A stretch of DNA of 64,000 nucleotides from Arsenicicoccus cauae (GCF_009707125.1 NZ_WLVL01000040.1:248001-312000); one strand, 5' to 3'. Shown: positions 37,105 through 46,048, counted from the stretch's first letter. Numbers and translations are program-made. The notes: generated by a model not told the origin, from the letters alone.

Positions 37105-38643
37105 TCAGATGTCGCGGAAGGTGCTGACCCCGGCGCCGAGGGCCGTCAGACGCTCCGCAAGGTCCTCGTAGCCGCGGTTGATGACGTAGACGTTGCGCAG
37201 GACGGACGTGCCGGGAGCCGCCAGCATGGCCAGGAGCACCACGACGGCGGGGCGCAGCGCGGGCGGGCAGACCACCTCGGCCGGTCGCCAGCGCGTCGGG
37301 CCGCTGATCATCACCCGGTGCGGGTCCAGCAGCTGGACGTTGCCGCCGACCCGGGTGAGCTCGGTGAGGTAGATCGCGCGGTTCTCGTAGACCCAGTCGT
37401 GGATCATCGTGGTGCCCTCGGCCGTCGCCGCGATCAGCGCGAAGAACGGGAGGTTGTCGATGTTGAGGCCGGGGAACGGGAGCGGGTGGATCTTGTCCCG
37501 CGGGGCCGTGAGCGGGCCGGGGACGTGGGTCAGGTCGACCAGACGCGTCTTGCCGTTGGCCGAGAGGTACTCCTCGGACAGGGTGTAGCGCATCCCCATC
37601 GTCTCCAGGGTCGCGAGCTCGATCTCCATGAACTCGATCGGCACCCGCTCGATGGTGATCTCGGACCTGGTGACGACGGCGGCCGCCAGCAGCGACATCG
37701 CCTCGATCGGGTCCTCGGAGGGGGAGTACTCGACGTCGCGGTCGATCTCGCGCACGCCGCGCACCGTCAGGGTGGTCGTCCCGATGCCGTCGACCTGGAC
37801 GCCCAGCTCCTGGAGGAAGAAGCACAGGTCCTGCACCATGTAGTTGGGCGACGCGTTGCGGATGACGGTCTCGCCCTCGTAGCGGGCCGCCGCCATCAGG
37901 ACGTTCTCGGTGACCGTGTCGCCGCGCTCGGTCAGCACGATCGCCCGGCTCGGCCAGGTGTCGGTGGAGACCTCCGCCTGGTAGGCCCCCTGGGTCGCCT
38001 CGACTGCGAGCCCGAAGTGGCGCAGGGCGATGAGGTGGGGCTCGACCGTGCGGGTCCCCAGGTCGCAGCCTCCGGCATACGGCAGGGAGAACTCCTCGAA
38101 CTCGTGCAGCAGGGGGCCGAGGAACATGATGATCGTGCGGGTGCGCTTGGCCGCGGCCTCGTCCATCGAGGCGAGGTCGATCGTGGCGGGCGGGGTGATG
38201 CGCAGGTCGTTGCCGCCGTCGATCCACTCGGTGCGGACCCCGATGCTGCTGAGGACCTCCAGGATCCGGTTGACCTCCTCGATCTTGGCGAGGTTGCGCA
38301 GGGTGGTCGTGCCCTTGTTGAGCAGCGAGGCGCACAGGGTCGCGACCGCGGCGTTCTTGGACGTCCGCACCTCGATCGAGCCGGTGAGGCGACGCCCACC
38401 CTCGATGCGCAGGTGCTGCGGCCCGGAGTGGCCCATGGAGACGAACTCGGCCTCCAGCTCCTTGCCCAGGGCGGCCAGCACGTCGAGGGACAGATCGTGC
38501 TCGCCCGCCTCGATCTGCTCGATGTCGGTGCCGGTCATCCCGACCCGCTCGGCGAGGTCCTGGGTGGTGAACCCGCGTCGGACGCGCGCCTCGCGGACGA
38601 GCGTGCCGATGCGGCGGAGGTAGCCATCAGTCATGCCTTCCAT
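37105..38643 (-). CDS. XRE helix-turn-helix fused to a MurA-type UDP-GlcNAc 1-carboxyvinyltransferase
   Basis: 512 residues from the longest start (ATG 38643; ATG 38634 also possible, neither with a strong ribosome site). Residues 8-65 form an XRE HTH: LVREARVRRGFTTQDLAERVGMTGTDIEQIEAGEHDLSLDVL. Residues 75-510 form an EPSP-synthase-like double domain. MurA active-site residues are conserved: Lys96-Asn97 (TSKNAA), Cys193 in AGGCDLGTRTVEPH, and VINRGYEDLAERL near the end. MurA transfers enolpyruvate from PEP to UDP-GlcNAc, the first step of peptidoglycan synthesis. The HTH suggests either DNA binding or a structural cap. It could be a second MurA besides a housekeeping copy elsewhere. Confidence 0.87.
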   Translation of the reverse strand: MEGMTDGYLRRIGTLVREARVRRGFTTQDLAERVGMTGTDIEQIEAGEHDLSLDVLAALGKELEAEFVSMGHSGPQHLRIEGGRRLTGSIEVRTSKNAAVATLCASLLNKGTTTLRNLAKIEEVNRILEVLSSIGVRTEWIDGGNDLRITPPATIDLASMDEAAAKRTRTIIMFLGPLLHEFEEFSLPYAGGCDLGTRTVEPHLIALRHFGLAVEATQGAYQAEVSTDTWPSRAIVLTERGDTVTENVLMAAARYEGETVIRNASPNYMVQDLCFFLQELGVQVDGIGTTTLTVRGVREIDRDVEYSPSEDPIEAMSLLAAAVVTRSEITIERVPIEFMEIELATLETMGMRYTLSEEYLSANGKTRLVDLTHVPGPLTAPRDKIHPLPFPGLNIDNLPFFALIAATAEGTTMIHDWVYENRAIYLTELTRVGGNVQLLDPHRVMISGPTRWRPAEVVCPPALRPAVVVLLAMLAAPGTSVLRNVYVINRGYEDLAERLTALGAGVSTFRDI

Positions 38644-38724
38644 CGTAGGTCAGCCGAGACCGCGGACCCGGATTGGTCCACCTCGTCGGAGTGGCACCGG
38701 GGCGGGGCAGGCACGCCGACGGAG

Positions 38725-38761
38725 CGGTCCGGCCATGCTGCCTCGCAGCGTGGCCGGACCG
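38725..38761 (-). terminator. 16-bp hairpin between the MurA-like gene and fadB
   Basis: CGGTCCGGCCATGCTG (38725-38740) pairs with CAGCGTGGCCGGACCG (38746-38761) through one wobble, 5-base loop. It lies 18 bases after the fadB stop on the minus strand. Confidence 0.72.
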
Positions 38762-38778
38762 GCGGATCCATCACTCGG

Positions 38779-40896
38779 TCAGCGGGTTGCCTCGGCCGTC
38801 CCCGGCGGCAGGAAGCGACGCCCGGTGACGCGCTCCGAGGTGCCCGTCCGGTCGAGCAGGGGAGTGAGCCCGCCGTTCCAGAACTGGAACCCGGCGCCCG
38901 TGATCATGGCGAGGTCCAGGTCCATGGGGGCGCTGACGACCCCCTCGTCCAGCATGATCCGGGCCTCCTCGGCGAGCCCCGCGAGGACCTGCTCGCGCAC
39001 CTGCTCCGGCGTCAGGACCACCGGGTCCGTGGGCGACTCCTGCAGGGCCAGGACCTCGGGGTCCAGCACCGTGCGGCCCTCGACCTGGGTGTAGTAGCCG
39101 CGCTTGCCGGCCTCGACCACGCGCCGCAGGGCGGGGGAGACGTAGAACCGGTCGGGGAAGGCCGCCGCGAGCGACTCGTTGTTGTGCAGGGCGATGGCCG
39201 GACCGACCAGGCCCATCAGGACGAACGGCGGCATGGGCGCGATCCCCGCGAAGCCCTGGTCCGCCACGTCGATCGGTGTGCCCGCGTCGACGATCCGGGC
39301 CATGTCGGACATGAACCGGCCGAGCAGCCGGTTGACGATGAAGGACGGGGAGTCCGCGCACAGCACCGTCGTCTTCTTGAGCTGTCGCCCCACGGCGAAG
39401 GCGGTGGCCAGGGTCGCCTCGTCGGTGCGCTCGCCGGTGATCACCTCGAGCAGCGGCATGACCGCGACCGGGTTGAAGAAGTGGAGGCCGACGACCCGCT
39501 CGGGATGCTCCAGCCGGGACGCCATCTGCGTGATCGACAGCGACGAGGTGTTGCTGGCGAGGACGCACTCGGGGGAGACGACGGCCTCGACCTCGGCCCA
39601 CACCTGCTGCTTGACCGACATCTCCTCGAAGACCGCCTCGATGACGAGCTCCACGTCCGCCATGCCGGCCTTGGTGGTGTCGCCGCTGATCAGCGCCTTG
39701 TAGCGGTTGACCCGGTCCTGGTCGAGTCGACCCTTGGCGGCGAGCTTGTCGATCTCGGCGTGGACATGGGCGACGCCCTTGTCGACACGCTCCTGGTCGA
39801 GGTCGGTCATGATCACCGGCACCTCCAGGCGCCGGACGAAGAGCAGCGCGAGCTGGCTGGCCATCAGGCCGGCACCGACGATCCCGACCTTGGTGACGGG
39901 CCGGGCCAGGCTCTTGTCCGGGGCTCCGGCCGGCTTCCTGGCGCGGCGCTGGACCAGGTCGAAGGCGTACAGCCCAGCGCGCAGCTCGTCGCTCATCAGC
40001 AGGTCACCGAGCGCCTCGTCCTCGGCAGCGAAGCCCTCCTCGCGGCTCGCGGCGCGGGCCGCGGACAGCAGGTCCAGGGCCCGGTATGCCGAGCGCGAGC
40101 TGCCACCGGTGCGCGCGGTCACGGCGCGTCGGGCCGCCGCGATCGCCCCCTCCCAGGCCGCCTCGTCCCGATCCACGTCAGGTCGTTCGACCGCGACCTC
40201 GCCGCGGACGACCTGCCCCGCCCAGGCCAGCGAGCGCTCCAGGAAGTCGGCCGGCTCGAGCAGCTGGTCGGCCAGCCCCAGGCGGGCGGCCTCGGCACCG
40301 CTGAGCGTCGTGTTGTTGCTGAGCGGGTTGTCGATGACGACCTTGAGGGCGCCCTCGACGCCGATGAGGTTGGGCAGCGTCCAGCACCCGCCCCAACCCG
40401 GCACGAGACCGAGGAAGACCTCGGGCAGCGCGACCGCCGGCACCGAGGCGCTGATGGTGCGGTAGTCGCACGCCAGCGCCACCTCGACACCGCCGCCCAT
40501 GGCGGCGCCGTTGACGAAGGCGAAGCTAGGCACCCCGAGCTCGGGCAGCAGGGCGAAGGTCTCGTGGCCGAGCCGCCCCATGGCGACGGCCTGCTCGCGG
40601 TCGGTCACCGAGGGCACACCGGTCAGGTCGGCGCCCACCGCGAAGACGAAGGGCTTGCCGGTGATCCCGACCGCGACGATCTCCCCGGCCGTGGCCCGCT
40701 CGCGGCACCGCTCCAGGGCTGCCCGCAGCTCCAGCAGGCCCCGGGGACCGAAGGTGCTGGGCTTGGTGTGGTCGCGGCCGTTGTCGAGGGTGACCAGGGC
40801 CAGGGTCCCGCCACCACCGGGCAGCTCGACGTCGCGCACGAGCGCGTGGGTGACGACCTCGTCGTCGAAGGCCGCCAGCAGGTCCGTGTGGGTCAT
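38779..40896 (-). CDS. fadB: Fatty-acid oxidation multifunctional protein (enoyl-CoA hydratase / 3-hydroxyacyl-CoA dehydrogenase)
   Basis: 705 residues from ATG 40896, overlapping the fadA stop by four bases (ATGA). The crotonase domain (about 15-250) has FVNGAAMGGGVEVALACDYR and ALPEVFLGLVPGWGG, with the two catalytic Glu positions. The 3-hydroxyacyl-CoA dehydrogenase part starts at about 330 with KVGIVGAGLMASQLA (NAD site) and carries ASNTSSLSITQMA and VGLHFFNPVAVMPLLEVI (catalytic His). It performs hydration and oxidation of acyl-CoA in beta-oxidation, channelling to the FadA thiolase. Confidence 0.95.
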   Translation of the reverse strand: MTHTDLLAAFDDEVVTHALVRDVELPGGGGTLALVTLDNGRDHTKPSTFGPRGLLELRAALERCRERATAGEIVAVGITGKPFVFAVGADLTGVPSVTDREQAVAMGRLGHETFALLPELGVPSFAFVNGAAMGGGVEVALACDYRTISASVPAVALPEVFLGLVPGWGGCWTLPNLIGVEGALKVVIDNPLSNNTTLSGAEAARLGLADQLLEPADFLERSLAWAGQVVRGEVAVERPDVDRDEAAWEGAIAAARRAVTARTGGSSRSAYRALDLLSAARAASREEGFAAEDEALGDLLMSDELRAGLYAFDLVQRRARKPAGAPDKSLARPVTKVGIVGAGLMASQLALLFVRRLEVPVIMTDLDQERVDKGVAHVHAEIDKLAAKGRLDQDRVNRYKALISGDTTKAGMADVELVIEAVFEEMSVKQQVWAEVEAVVSPECVLASNTSSLSITQMASRLEHPERVVGLHFFNPVAVMPLLEVITGERTDEATLATAFAVGRQLKKTTVLCADSPSFIVNRLLGRFMSDMARIVDAGTPIDVADQGFAGIAPMPPFVLMGLVGPAIALHNNESLAAAFPDRFYVSPALRRVVEAGKRGYYTQVEGRTVLDPEVLALQESPTDPVVLTPEQVREQVLAGLAEEARIMLDEGVVSAPMDLDLAMITGAGFQFWNGGLTPLLDRTGTSERVTGRRFLPPGTAEATR

Positions 40897-42164
40897 CGCT
40901 GCTGCTCCTGCTGCTGCTGGTGGTGGTGGTCGGTGTTGGTGTCGGTGTTGGTGTTGGTGGACGAGCGGTAGTCGGCGTGGTGCGGGTTCTCCCAGACGAC
41001 GGCGCCACCCATGCCGATGCCGATGCACATGGCGGTCATGCCGTAGCGCACCTCGGGGTGCTCGGCGAAGTGCGCGGCGAGCTGGGTCATCAGGCGCACG
41101 CCCGACGAGGCGAGCGGGTGGCCGGTCGCGATCGCTCCGCCCCAGGGGTTGACGCGCGGGTCGTCGTCGGCGATGCCGAAGTGCTCGAGGAAGGCCAGCA
41201 CCTGCACGGCGAAGGCCTCGTTGAGCTCGAACAGGCCGATGTCCTCGATGCGCAGGCCGGCCTGCGCGAGGGCCTTCTCGGCGGCCGGGACGGGTCCGTA
41301 GCCCATCACCTCCGGCTCGACGCCGACGAAGGAGTAGGTGACGAGCCGCATCTTGACGGGCAGCCCCAGCTCGGTCGCGGCCTCCTCGGAGGCGAGCAGG
41401 CAGGCGGTGGCCCCGTCGTTGAGCCCGGCAGCGTTGCCGGCGGTGACCCGGCCGTGGGGACGGAACGGCGTCGAGAGAGAGGCGAGGTCCGCCATCGTGA
41501 CGCCGGGGCGGGGCGGCTCGTCGGCGGTGGCGAGTCCCCAGCCCTTCTCCACGGAACGGACGGCGACCGGGACCAGGTCGGGCTGCACCTTGCCCGCGGC
41601 GTAGGCCTCGGACAGCTTGCGCTGGGAGCCCACGGCGAACGCGTCGCAGCGCTCCTTGGTGAGGCTCGGGTAGCGGTCGTGGAGGTTCTCGGCGGTCTTG
41701 CCCATGACCAGGGCGGACTCGTCGACGAGCCGCTCGGAGACGATCCGGGGGTTGGGGTCGACGCCCTCGCCCATGGGGTGGCGACCCATGTGCTCCACGC
41801 CCCCGGCGACCACGACGTCGGCGGCGCCCATCGCGATGGACCCGGCGGACGTGGTGACCGCCGTCATGGCCCCGGCGCACATGCGGTCGATCGAGTAGCC
41901 GGGGACGGTGCTGGGCAGGCCCGACAGCAGCGCCGCCATCCGGCCGAGGGTGAGGCCCTGGTCGCCGATCTGGGTGGTGGCCGCGACGGCGACCTCCCCG
42001 ATGCGCTCGGGTGGCAGGGACGGGTTGCGGCGGACGAGCTCACGGATGCAGGCGATGACCAGGTCGTCGGCGCGGGTCTGGGCATAGATGCCCTTGTCCC
42101 CGGCGCGGCCGAACGGCGTGCGGACGCCGTCGACGAAGACGACCTCGTGCAGGGTGCGGGGCAC
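40893..42164 (-). CDS. fadA: Acetyl-CoA C-acyltransferase (thiolase)
   Basis: 423 residues from GTG 42164, chosen for its GGGAGG site six bases upstream and the thiolase-like start PRTLHEVVFVDGVRTPFGRAG. The nucleophilic Cys is in SIDRMCAGAMTAV; His of NPWGGAIATGHPLASSG and the late Cys in AMCIGIGMGGA complete the active site. It cleaves 3-ketoacyl-CoA in the last step of beta-oxidation. The last 22 residues are a low-complexity tail of Asn/Thr, three His and many Gln encoded by GGT/GTT/CTG-type repeats, absent from usual thiolases. Confidence 0.95.
   Translation of the reverse strand: MPRTLHEVVFVDGVRTPFGRAGDKGIYAQTRADDLVIACIRELVRRNPSLPPERIGEVAVAATTQIGDQGLTLGRMAALLSGLPSTVPGYSIDRMCAGAMTAVTTSAGSIAMGAADVVVAGGVEHMGRHPMGEGVDPNPRIVSERLVDESALVMGKTAENLHDRYPSLTKERCDAFAVGSQRKLSEAYAAGKVQPDLVPVAVRSVEKGWGLATADEPPRPGVTMADLASLSTPFRPHGRVTAGNAAGLNDGATACLLASEEAATELGLPVKMRLVTYSFVGVEPEVMGYGPVPAAEKALAQAGLRIEDIGLFELNEAFAVQVLAFLEHFGIADDDPRVNPWGGAIATGHPLASSGVRLMTQLAAHFAEHPEVRYGMTAMCIGIGMGGAVVWENPHHADYRSSTNTNTDTNTDHHHQQQQEQQR
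40899..40960 (-). repeat. Low-complexity trinucleotide/hexanucleotide tract at the 3' end of fadA
   Basis: On the plus strand the tract reads as runs of GCTGCT, GGTGGT and GGTGTTGGTGTC. On the coding strand it yields NTNTDTNTD, HHH and QQQQ. It is within the reading frame of fadA and stops just before the overlap with fadB. Confidence 0.85.
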
Positions 42165-42205
42165 GGTGGCCTCCCAGGTCGAGGGGATGGGTACCCGTCG
42201 GATGC

Positions 42206-42217
42206 TACTTGCGGGTA
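42206..42217. promoter_or_regulatory. Candidate operator upstream of fadAB
   Basis: TACTTGCGGGTA, a near-palindrome (TAC...GTA arms, CG-type centre) 42 bases before the fadA start. It resembles TetR-type acyl-CoA-responsive operators in general shape; no regulator gene is adjacent, so the match is a guess. Confidence 0.4.
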
Positions 42218-42322
42218 ATCCCGATGTCAGCACCAGCGCGCCGCGACGTGACCGGCCCCACGTCCACGTCCCCGTCTCCGTCCCCGTCGTGTGGGCCGCG
42301 GGTGCCGCCGTCGGCGCGACTC

Positions 42323-43573
42323 CTAGACTCGCGGGGGATAGGGGTGGTCGGACGCCGCCTCGGCCAGCAGGGGCGACACGAGCCCCGCCTGCCACGGCCG
42401 GGCACCCAGGTCGAGGAGGATCTCGCGGAAGCCCTGGGCCGACTCGTCCACCGGAGGGGCCCAGACCACCCGCCGCAGGGTGTCAGGGGTCAGGAGGTTC
42501 TCCGCGGGGACGGCCACGCTCGCGCTCAGACCGGCCACGAGTTCCTTGACGGCGCCGAGCCGGGCGGCGGCGACCGGGTCCTTGTCGGCCCAGGCACGTT
42601 GCGGAGGTGGGCCGTCGCTCGGGAGGTGGTATGCCGGGAGCTCGTCCTCCGGCAGGAGCATCGCGCGGTCCACGGCGGCCAGCCAGACCTGCGGGTTGCG
42701 CTGCACGGCGCGCGGGGTCCGGCGGGTGCCGTCGGCGCCGGAGGGCAGGGCGAGCTCGACGATCGCGGCGTCGCCGAGCACGCGTCCGGGGCTGCAGTCA
42801 CGATCCTGGGCCAGGCGGTCGCGGGTCTCCCACAGCTCGCGGACCACGGCGAGCCCGCGCCGGGTGCGCACCTTGTGCAGGCCGGAGGTCTTGCGCCACG
42901 GGTCGACCTTGGGCGCCGGGCCGCGGAAGTGGGTGAGCGCCTCGAACTCCTCGGCGGCCCAGCCCGACTTGCCCTGGGAGCGCAGGTCCTCGTCCACGGC
43001 GTCGCGCAGGTCCACGAGGACCTCCACGTCGAGCGCGGCGTAGACGAGCCACGGCTCGGGCAGGGGGCGGGTGGACCAGTCCTGGGCGCTGTGCTCCTTG
43101 GCGAGCGTGATCCCGAGGTAGTGCTCCATGGCGGCCGCCAGCCCCACGCGGGGCCGGCCCGCGAGCCGGGACCCCAGCTCGGTGTCGAACAGGCGGGTGG
43201 GGTGCAGCCCCAGGTCGGCGAGGCAGGGCAGGTCCTGGGTGGCCGCGTGCAGCACCCACTCGACGTCGCCGACCACGTCCTGGAGCTCGGACAGGTCGGG
43301 GCACATCACGGGGTCGACGAGCCAGGTGCCGGCCCCGGCCCGGCGCAGCTGCACGAGGTAGGCCTTCTGCCCGTAGCGGAAGCCCGACGCCCGCTCGGCG
43401 TCGATGGCGATGGGGCCGTGCCCGTCGGCCACGGAGGCGACCAGCTCGCGCAGCCGACGCTCGTCCTCGACCACGGGGCGCAGGGCCTCTGCGGGCGCCG
43501 ACACCAGGCGCGGCTCGGGGGTGTCCGCGGGGGCGTCCGCCGTCTGGTCGTCTGGCGAGGTCAGGTCCGTCAC
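42323..43573 (-). CDS. rnd: Ribonuclease D family 3'-5' exonuclease with HRDC domain
   Basis: 416 residues from GTG 43573, with a GGAGGGC ribosome site directly upstream; the longer ATG at 43609 lacks one. The DEDD exonuclease core has IAIDAERASGFRYG (Asp, Glu), HAATQDLPCL (Asp) and YAALDVEVLVDL (Tyr, Asp). The HRDC domain is about 235-315. RNase D trims tRNA precursors. Gene order fadA, rnd, whiI-like, DUF3000, hemE is conserved in actinobacteria. Confidence 0.92.
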   Translation of the reverse strand: MTDLTSPDDQTADAPADTPEPRLVSAPAEALRPVVEDERRLRELVASVADGHGPIAIDAERASGFRYGQKAYLVQLRRAGAGTWLVDPVMCPDLSELQDVVGDVEWVLHAATQDLPCLADLGLHPTRLFDTELGSRLAGRPRVGLAAAMEHYLGITLAKEHSAQDWSTRPLPEPWLVYAALDVEVLVDLRDAVDEDLRSQGKSGWAAEEFEALTHFRGPAPKVDPWRKTSGLHKVRTRRGLAVVRELWETRDRLAQDRDCSPGRVLGDAAIVELALPSGADGTRRTPRAVQRNPQVWLAAVDRAMLLPEDELPAYHLPSDGPPPQRAWADKDPVAAARLGAVKELVAGLSASVAVPAENLLTPDTLRRVVWAPPVDESAQGFREILLDLGARPWQAGLVSPLLAEAASDHPYPPRV

Positions 43574-43628
43574 GCCCTCCAACCTAACCCGCCGCGCGGG
43601 CCGTCCCACGGCGACGTCCCGGCGGTCG

Positions 43629-44219
43629 TCAGGTGATCAGGCCCCGGCGCAGCGCGGTGTAGGTCATCGCGGCCCGGTCACCGGTGCCGAGCTTGCGGGC
43701 GATGCGGGCGAGGTGGCTCTTGACCGTGAGGGCCGACAGACCGAGGGAGGCGCCGACCTCCTTGTTGGTCTTGCCCTGGGACACGAGCTGCAGGACCTCG
43801 ACCTCGCGGGCCGAGAACTGCTCGTTGCCGGCTCCCCGGGTGCCCGGCCCGGCCGGGGGCTGCCCGCCCGTCCGGATGTAGGCGCGGACGCCGGTCTTGA
43901 GGGCGCCGCGGACGTAGATCGGGTCCTCGGAGTCCGAGAGCACGATCGTGCGGCGCCAGCCACGGGCCCGCATCTCGTGCAGCAGGGGGATGCCGGAGCC
44001 GTCGGGGAGGGTCAGGTCGGCGATGCAGAACTCGCCGGCGGGGACCTCGCGGGCCACGACCCGGGCGCGCTCGATCGTCTGGGCCTCGATGATGTGCCCC
44101 TCCGTGATGCGCCCCAGGGCGCGGCGCACCATGGCGCCCGTGTGCGGCCCCGCCGAGATGACCATGGCGCTGATGGGCTGCGGGCGCGCCATCCGGGCGT
44201 TCTTGGTGATCACGCTCAC
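43629..44219 (-). CDS. Orphan LuxR-type response regulator, WhiI-like
   Basis: 196 residues. An atypical receiver (about 17-115) is followed by a LuxR/NarL HTH (134-190: FSAREVEVLQLVSQGKTNKEVGASLGLSALTVKSHLARIARKLG). The acidic pair expected after strand 1 is replaced by SAG (residues 22-24), and the conserved Lys near the end of the receiver is Arg (AYIRT). Asp68 remains at the phosphorylation position. Streptomyces WhiI, a sporulation regulator next to hemE, has a similar degenerate pocket. No sensor kinase gene is adjacent. Phosphorylation-independent control is therefore likely. Confidence 0.85.
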   Translation of the reverse strand: MSVITKNARMARPQPISAMVISAGPHTGAMVRRALGRITEGHIIEAQTIERARVVAREVPAGEFCIADLTLPDGSGIPLLHEMRARGWRRTIVLSDSEDPIYVRGALKTGVRAYIRTGGQPPAGPGTRGAGNEQFSAREVEVLQLVSQGKTNKEVGASLGLSALTVKSHLARIARKLGTGDRAAMTYTALRRGLIT

Positions 44220-44325
44220 GGTGCCCCTCCCTGTCTGCGTGCACGACGCTGGTGATGTTGAAGATTCTAGAACGGGACTAGTGCCGAACGGGTGAGATTG
44301 GCCGAACTTTCGTGACTGCCCGTGG

Positions 44326-44907
44326 TCACCGACGGGAGGTCAGCAGAGCGACGCCCTCGGGCAGCGGGGGCAGGCCGCCGAGGGTGCACAGCAGCTGGGT
44401 CCAGGCCTCGAGGTGCGGGGCGAGGTCCTCGTCGAGCGGGCTCCAGGACGCCCGGACCTCCATCTCCACGGTCGTGGCCTCGCCCGCCAGCTCGCCGAAC
44501 CGCTCGCTCACCACGTGGGTGACGGTGCCGGCAAGGGCGCTCGCCCGGGCCCCGGCATCCGCGAGGGCGTCCTCGAGCCAGGCCCACCCGACCGCACCCA
44601 GGGCAGGATCACCGGCCAGCTCCGTCTCCAGCCGGGCCTTGGCGAAGGTGACGACCCGCCACTGCCCCTCCCACTGGTCGGGGGCGGAGGGGTCGTGCAG
44701 GACCACGAACCGCCCCGAGGCCACGTCCTCGTCCGTGCGCCGATCGGGAACGACGTCGGCGGCCAGCGCGACCGAGTACGGCGCGAGCCGCCCCGGCGCA
44801 GGCACCTCCTCGACCAGCACCTCGGGGCGGCGGCGGGCGTCGCGCAGCCGGGCGAGCACCGCGTCGAACCGGCGCGCGCTCTCGTCCGTCAGGGGTCGGT
44901 CGGGCAC
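44326..44907 (-). CDS. DUF3000 protein
   Basis: 193 residues from ATG 44907. It matches the actinobacterial DUF3000 family: RRPEVLVEEVPAPGRLAPYSVALAADV near the start, GRFVVLHDPSAPDQWEGQWRVVTFAKA, WLEDAL, and EVRASWSPLDEDLAPHLEAWTQLLCTLGGLPPLPEGVALL at the end. No function is established. It is divergent from hemE across 79 bases, a conserved arrangement. Confidence 0.9.
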   Translation of the reverse strand: MPDRPLTDESARRFDAVLARLRDARRRPEVLVEEVPAPGRLAPYSVALAADVVPDRRTDEDVASGRFVVLHDPSAPDQWEGQWRVVTFAKARLETELAGDPALGAVGWAWLEDALADAGARASALAGTVTHVVSERFGELAGEATTVEMEVRASWSPLDEDLAPHLEAWTQLLCTLGGLPPLPEGVALLTSRR

Positions 44908-44986
44908 CTCCCGAGGCTATGCGGGGGGCCGCCCGGGGACGCGGCGGCGCGCCGACCGACCGGTCCGCCGTGCGAGGATCGTCCGC

Positions 44987-46048
44987 GTGGACACCCCTGC
45001 AGCCAGCCCGGTCCCCCCGGTCGCCCGGGAGAGCCTCCTCGTGCGCGCCGCCCGCCGCCGCCCCGTGCCCCGCCCGCCGGTGTGGTTCATGCGCCAGGCC
45101 GGCCGCTCCCTGCCCGAGTACCGCGCGGTCCGCGAGGGCACGACGATGTTCGAGGCCTGCCGCAACCCCGACCTCACCACCGAGATCACCCTGCAGCCCG
45201 TGCGCCGCCACCACGTCGATGCGGCGATCTTCTTCAGCGACATCGTCGTGCCGCTGGCGGCGGTCGGGGTCGACGTGGACCTCGTCGCCGGCGTCGGTCC
45301 GGTCATGGCCGAGCCTTTCCGCGGCCGGGCCGACCTGGACCGCGTCCCGGAGCTCGACCCCGAGATGGTGCCCTACGTCACCCAGGCGGTCCGCCAGACC
45401 GTCGCGGCGCTCGGCGAGACCCCGCTCATCGGCTTCGCCGGTGCACCGTTCACGCTGGCGTCATACCTCGTCGAGGGCGGGCCGTCCAAGAACCACGAGC
45501 GCACCAAGGCGCTGATGCACGCCGACCCCCGGCTGTGGCACGACCTGTGCGCCCGCCTCGCGCAGATCTCCGGCACCTTCCTGCGGGTCCAGGCCGAGGC
45601 GGGAGCCTCCGCGATCCAGCTGTTCGACTCCTGGGTGGGGGCGCTGCCGCGCCGCACCTACGAGGCCCAGGTGCAGGAGCACTCGGCCGCGGCGCTGCAC
45701 ATGGTGGCCGAGGCCACGGACGTGCCACGCATCCACTTCGGCGTGGGGACCGGCGAGCTCCTCCCGGCCATGGGCGCAGCCGGGGCGGACGTCGTGGGCG
45801 TGGACTACCGCGTCAACCTCCTCGACGCCGTGGAGCGGCTCGGGCCGGGCTACGCCGTTCAGGGCAACCTCGACCCGGCCCTGCTCTTCGCCCCCTGGGA
45901 GGCCCTCGAGGCCGAGGTGCGCCGCATCGTCGACGAGGGACGCCAGGCTCCGGGTCACATCTTCAACCTCGGCCACGGTGTGCTGCCCAGCACGGATCCC
46001 ACCGTCATCACCCGCGTCGTCGAGCTGGTCCACGAGCTGGGCCGGTAG
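44987..46048 (+). CDS. hemE: Uroporphyrinogen decarboxylase
   Basis: 353 residues from GTG 44987. The substrate-binding N-terminal motif PPVWFMRQAGRSLPEYR is intact, including the arginine and the catalytic-site FSDI region (AIFFSDIVVPLAAVGVDVD). GFAGAPFTLASYLVEGG and HIFNLGHGVLPSTDP are also typical. It converts uroporphyrinogen III to coproporphyrinogen III in heme synthesis, upstream of the HemH step. It is transcribed away from DUF3000. Confidence 0.96.
   Translation: MDTPAASPVPPVARESLLVRAARRRPVPRPPVWFMRQAGRSLPEYRAVREGTTMFEACRNPDLTTEITLQPVRRHHVDAAIFFSDIVVPLAAVGVDVDLVAGVGPVMAEPFRGRADLDRVPELDPEMVPYVTQAVRQTVAALGETPLIGFAGAPFTLASYLVEGGPSKNHERTKALMHADPRLWHDLCARLAQISGTFLRVQAEAGASAIQLFDSWVGALPRRTYEAQVQEHSAAALHMVAEATDVPRIHFGVGTGELLPAMGAAGADVVGVDYRVNLLDAVERLGPGYAVQGNLDPALLFAPWEALEAEVRRIVDEGRQAPGHIFNLGHGVLPSTDPTVITRVVELVHELGR

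Noticed and set aside
36859-40971. 1370-codon plus-strand frame across the MurA-like, fadB and fadA genes
   Set aside because: It runs antisense through three real genes; long stop-free frames are normal at this GC content.
40920-42218. Plus-strand frame starting with a poly-Val/Gly stretch
   Set aside because: It is the shadow of the fadA tail repeat and of fadA itself.
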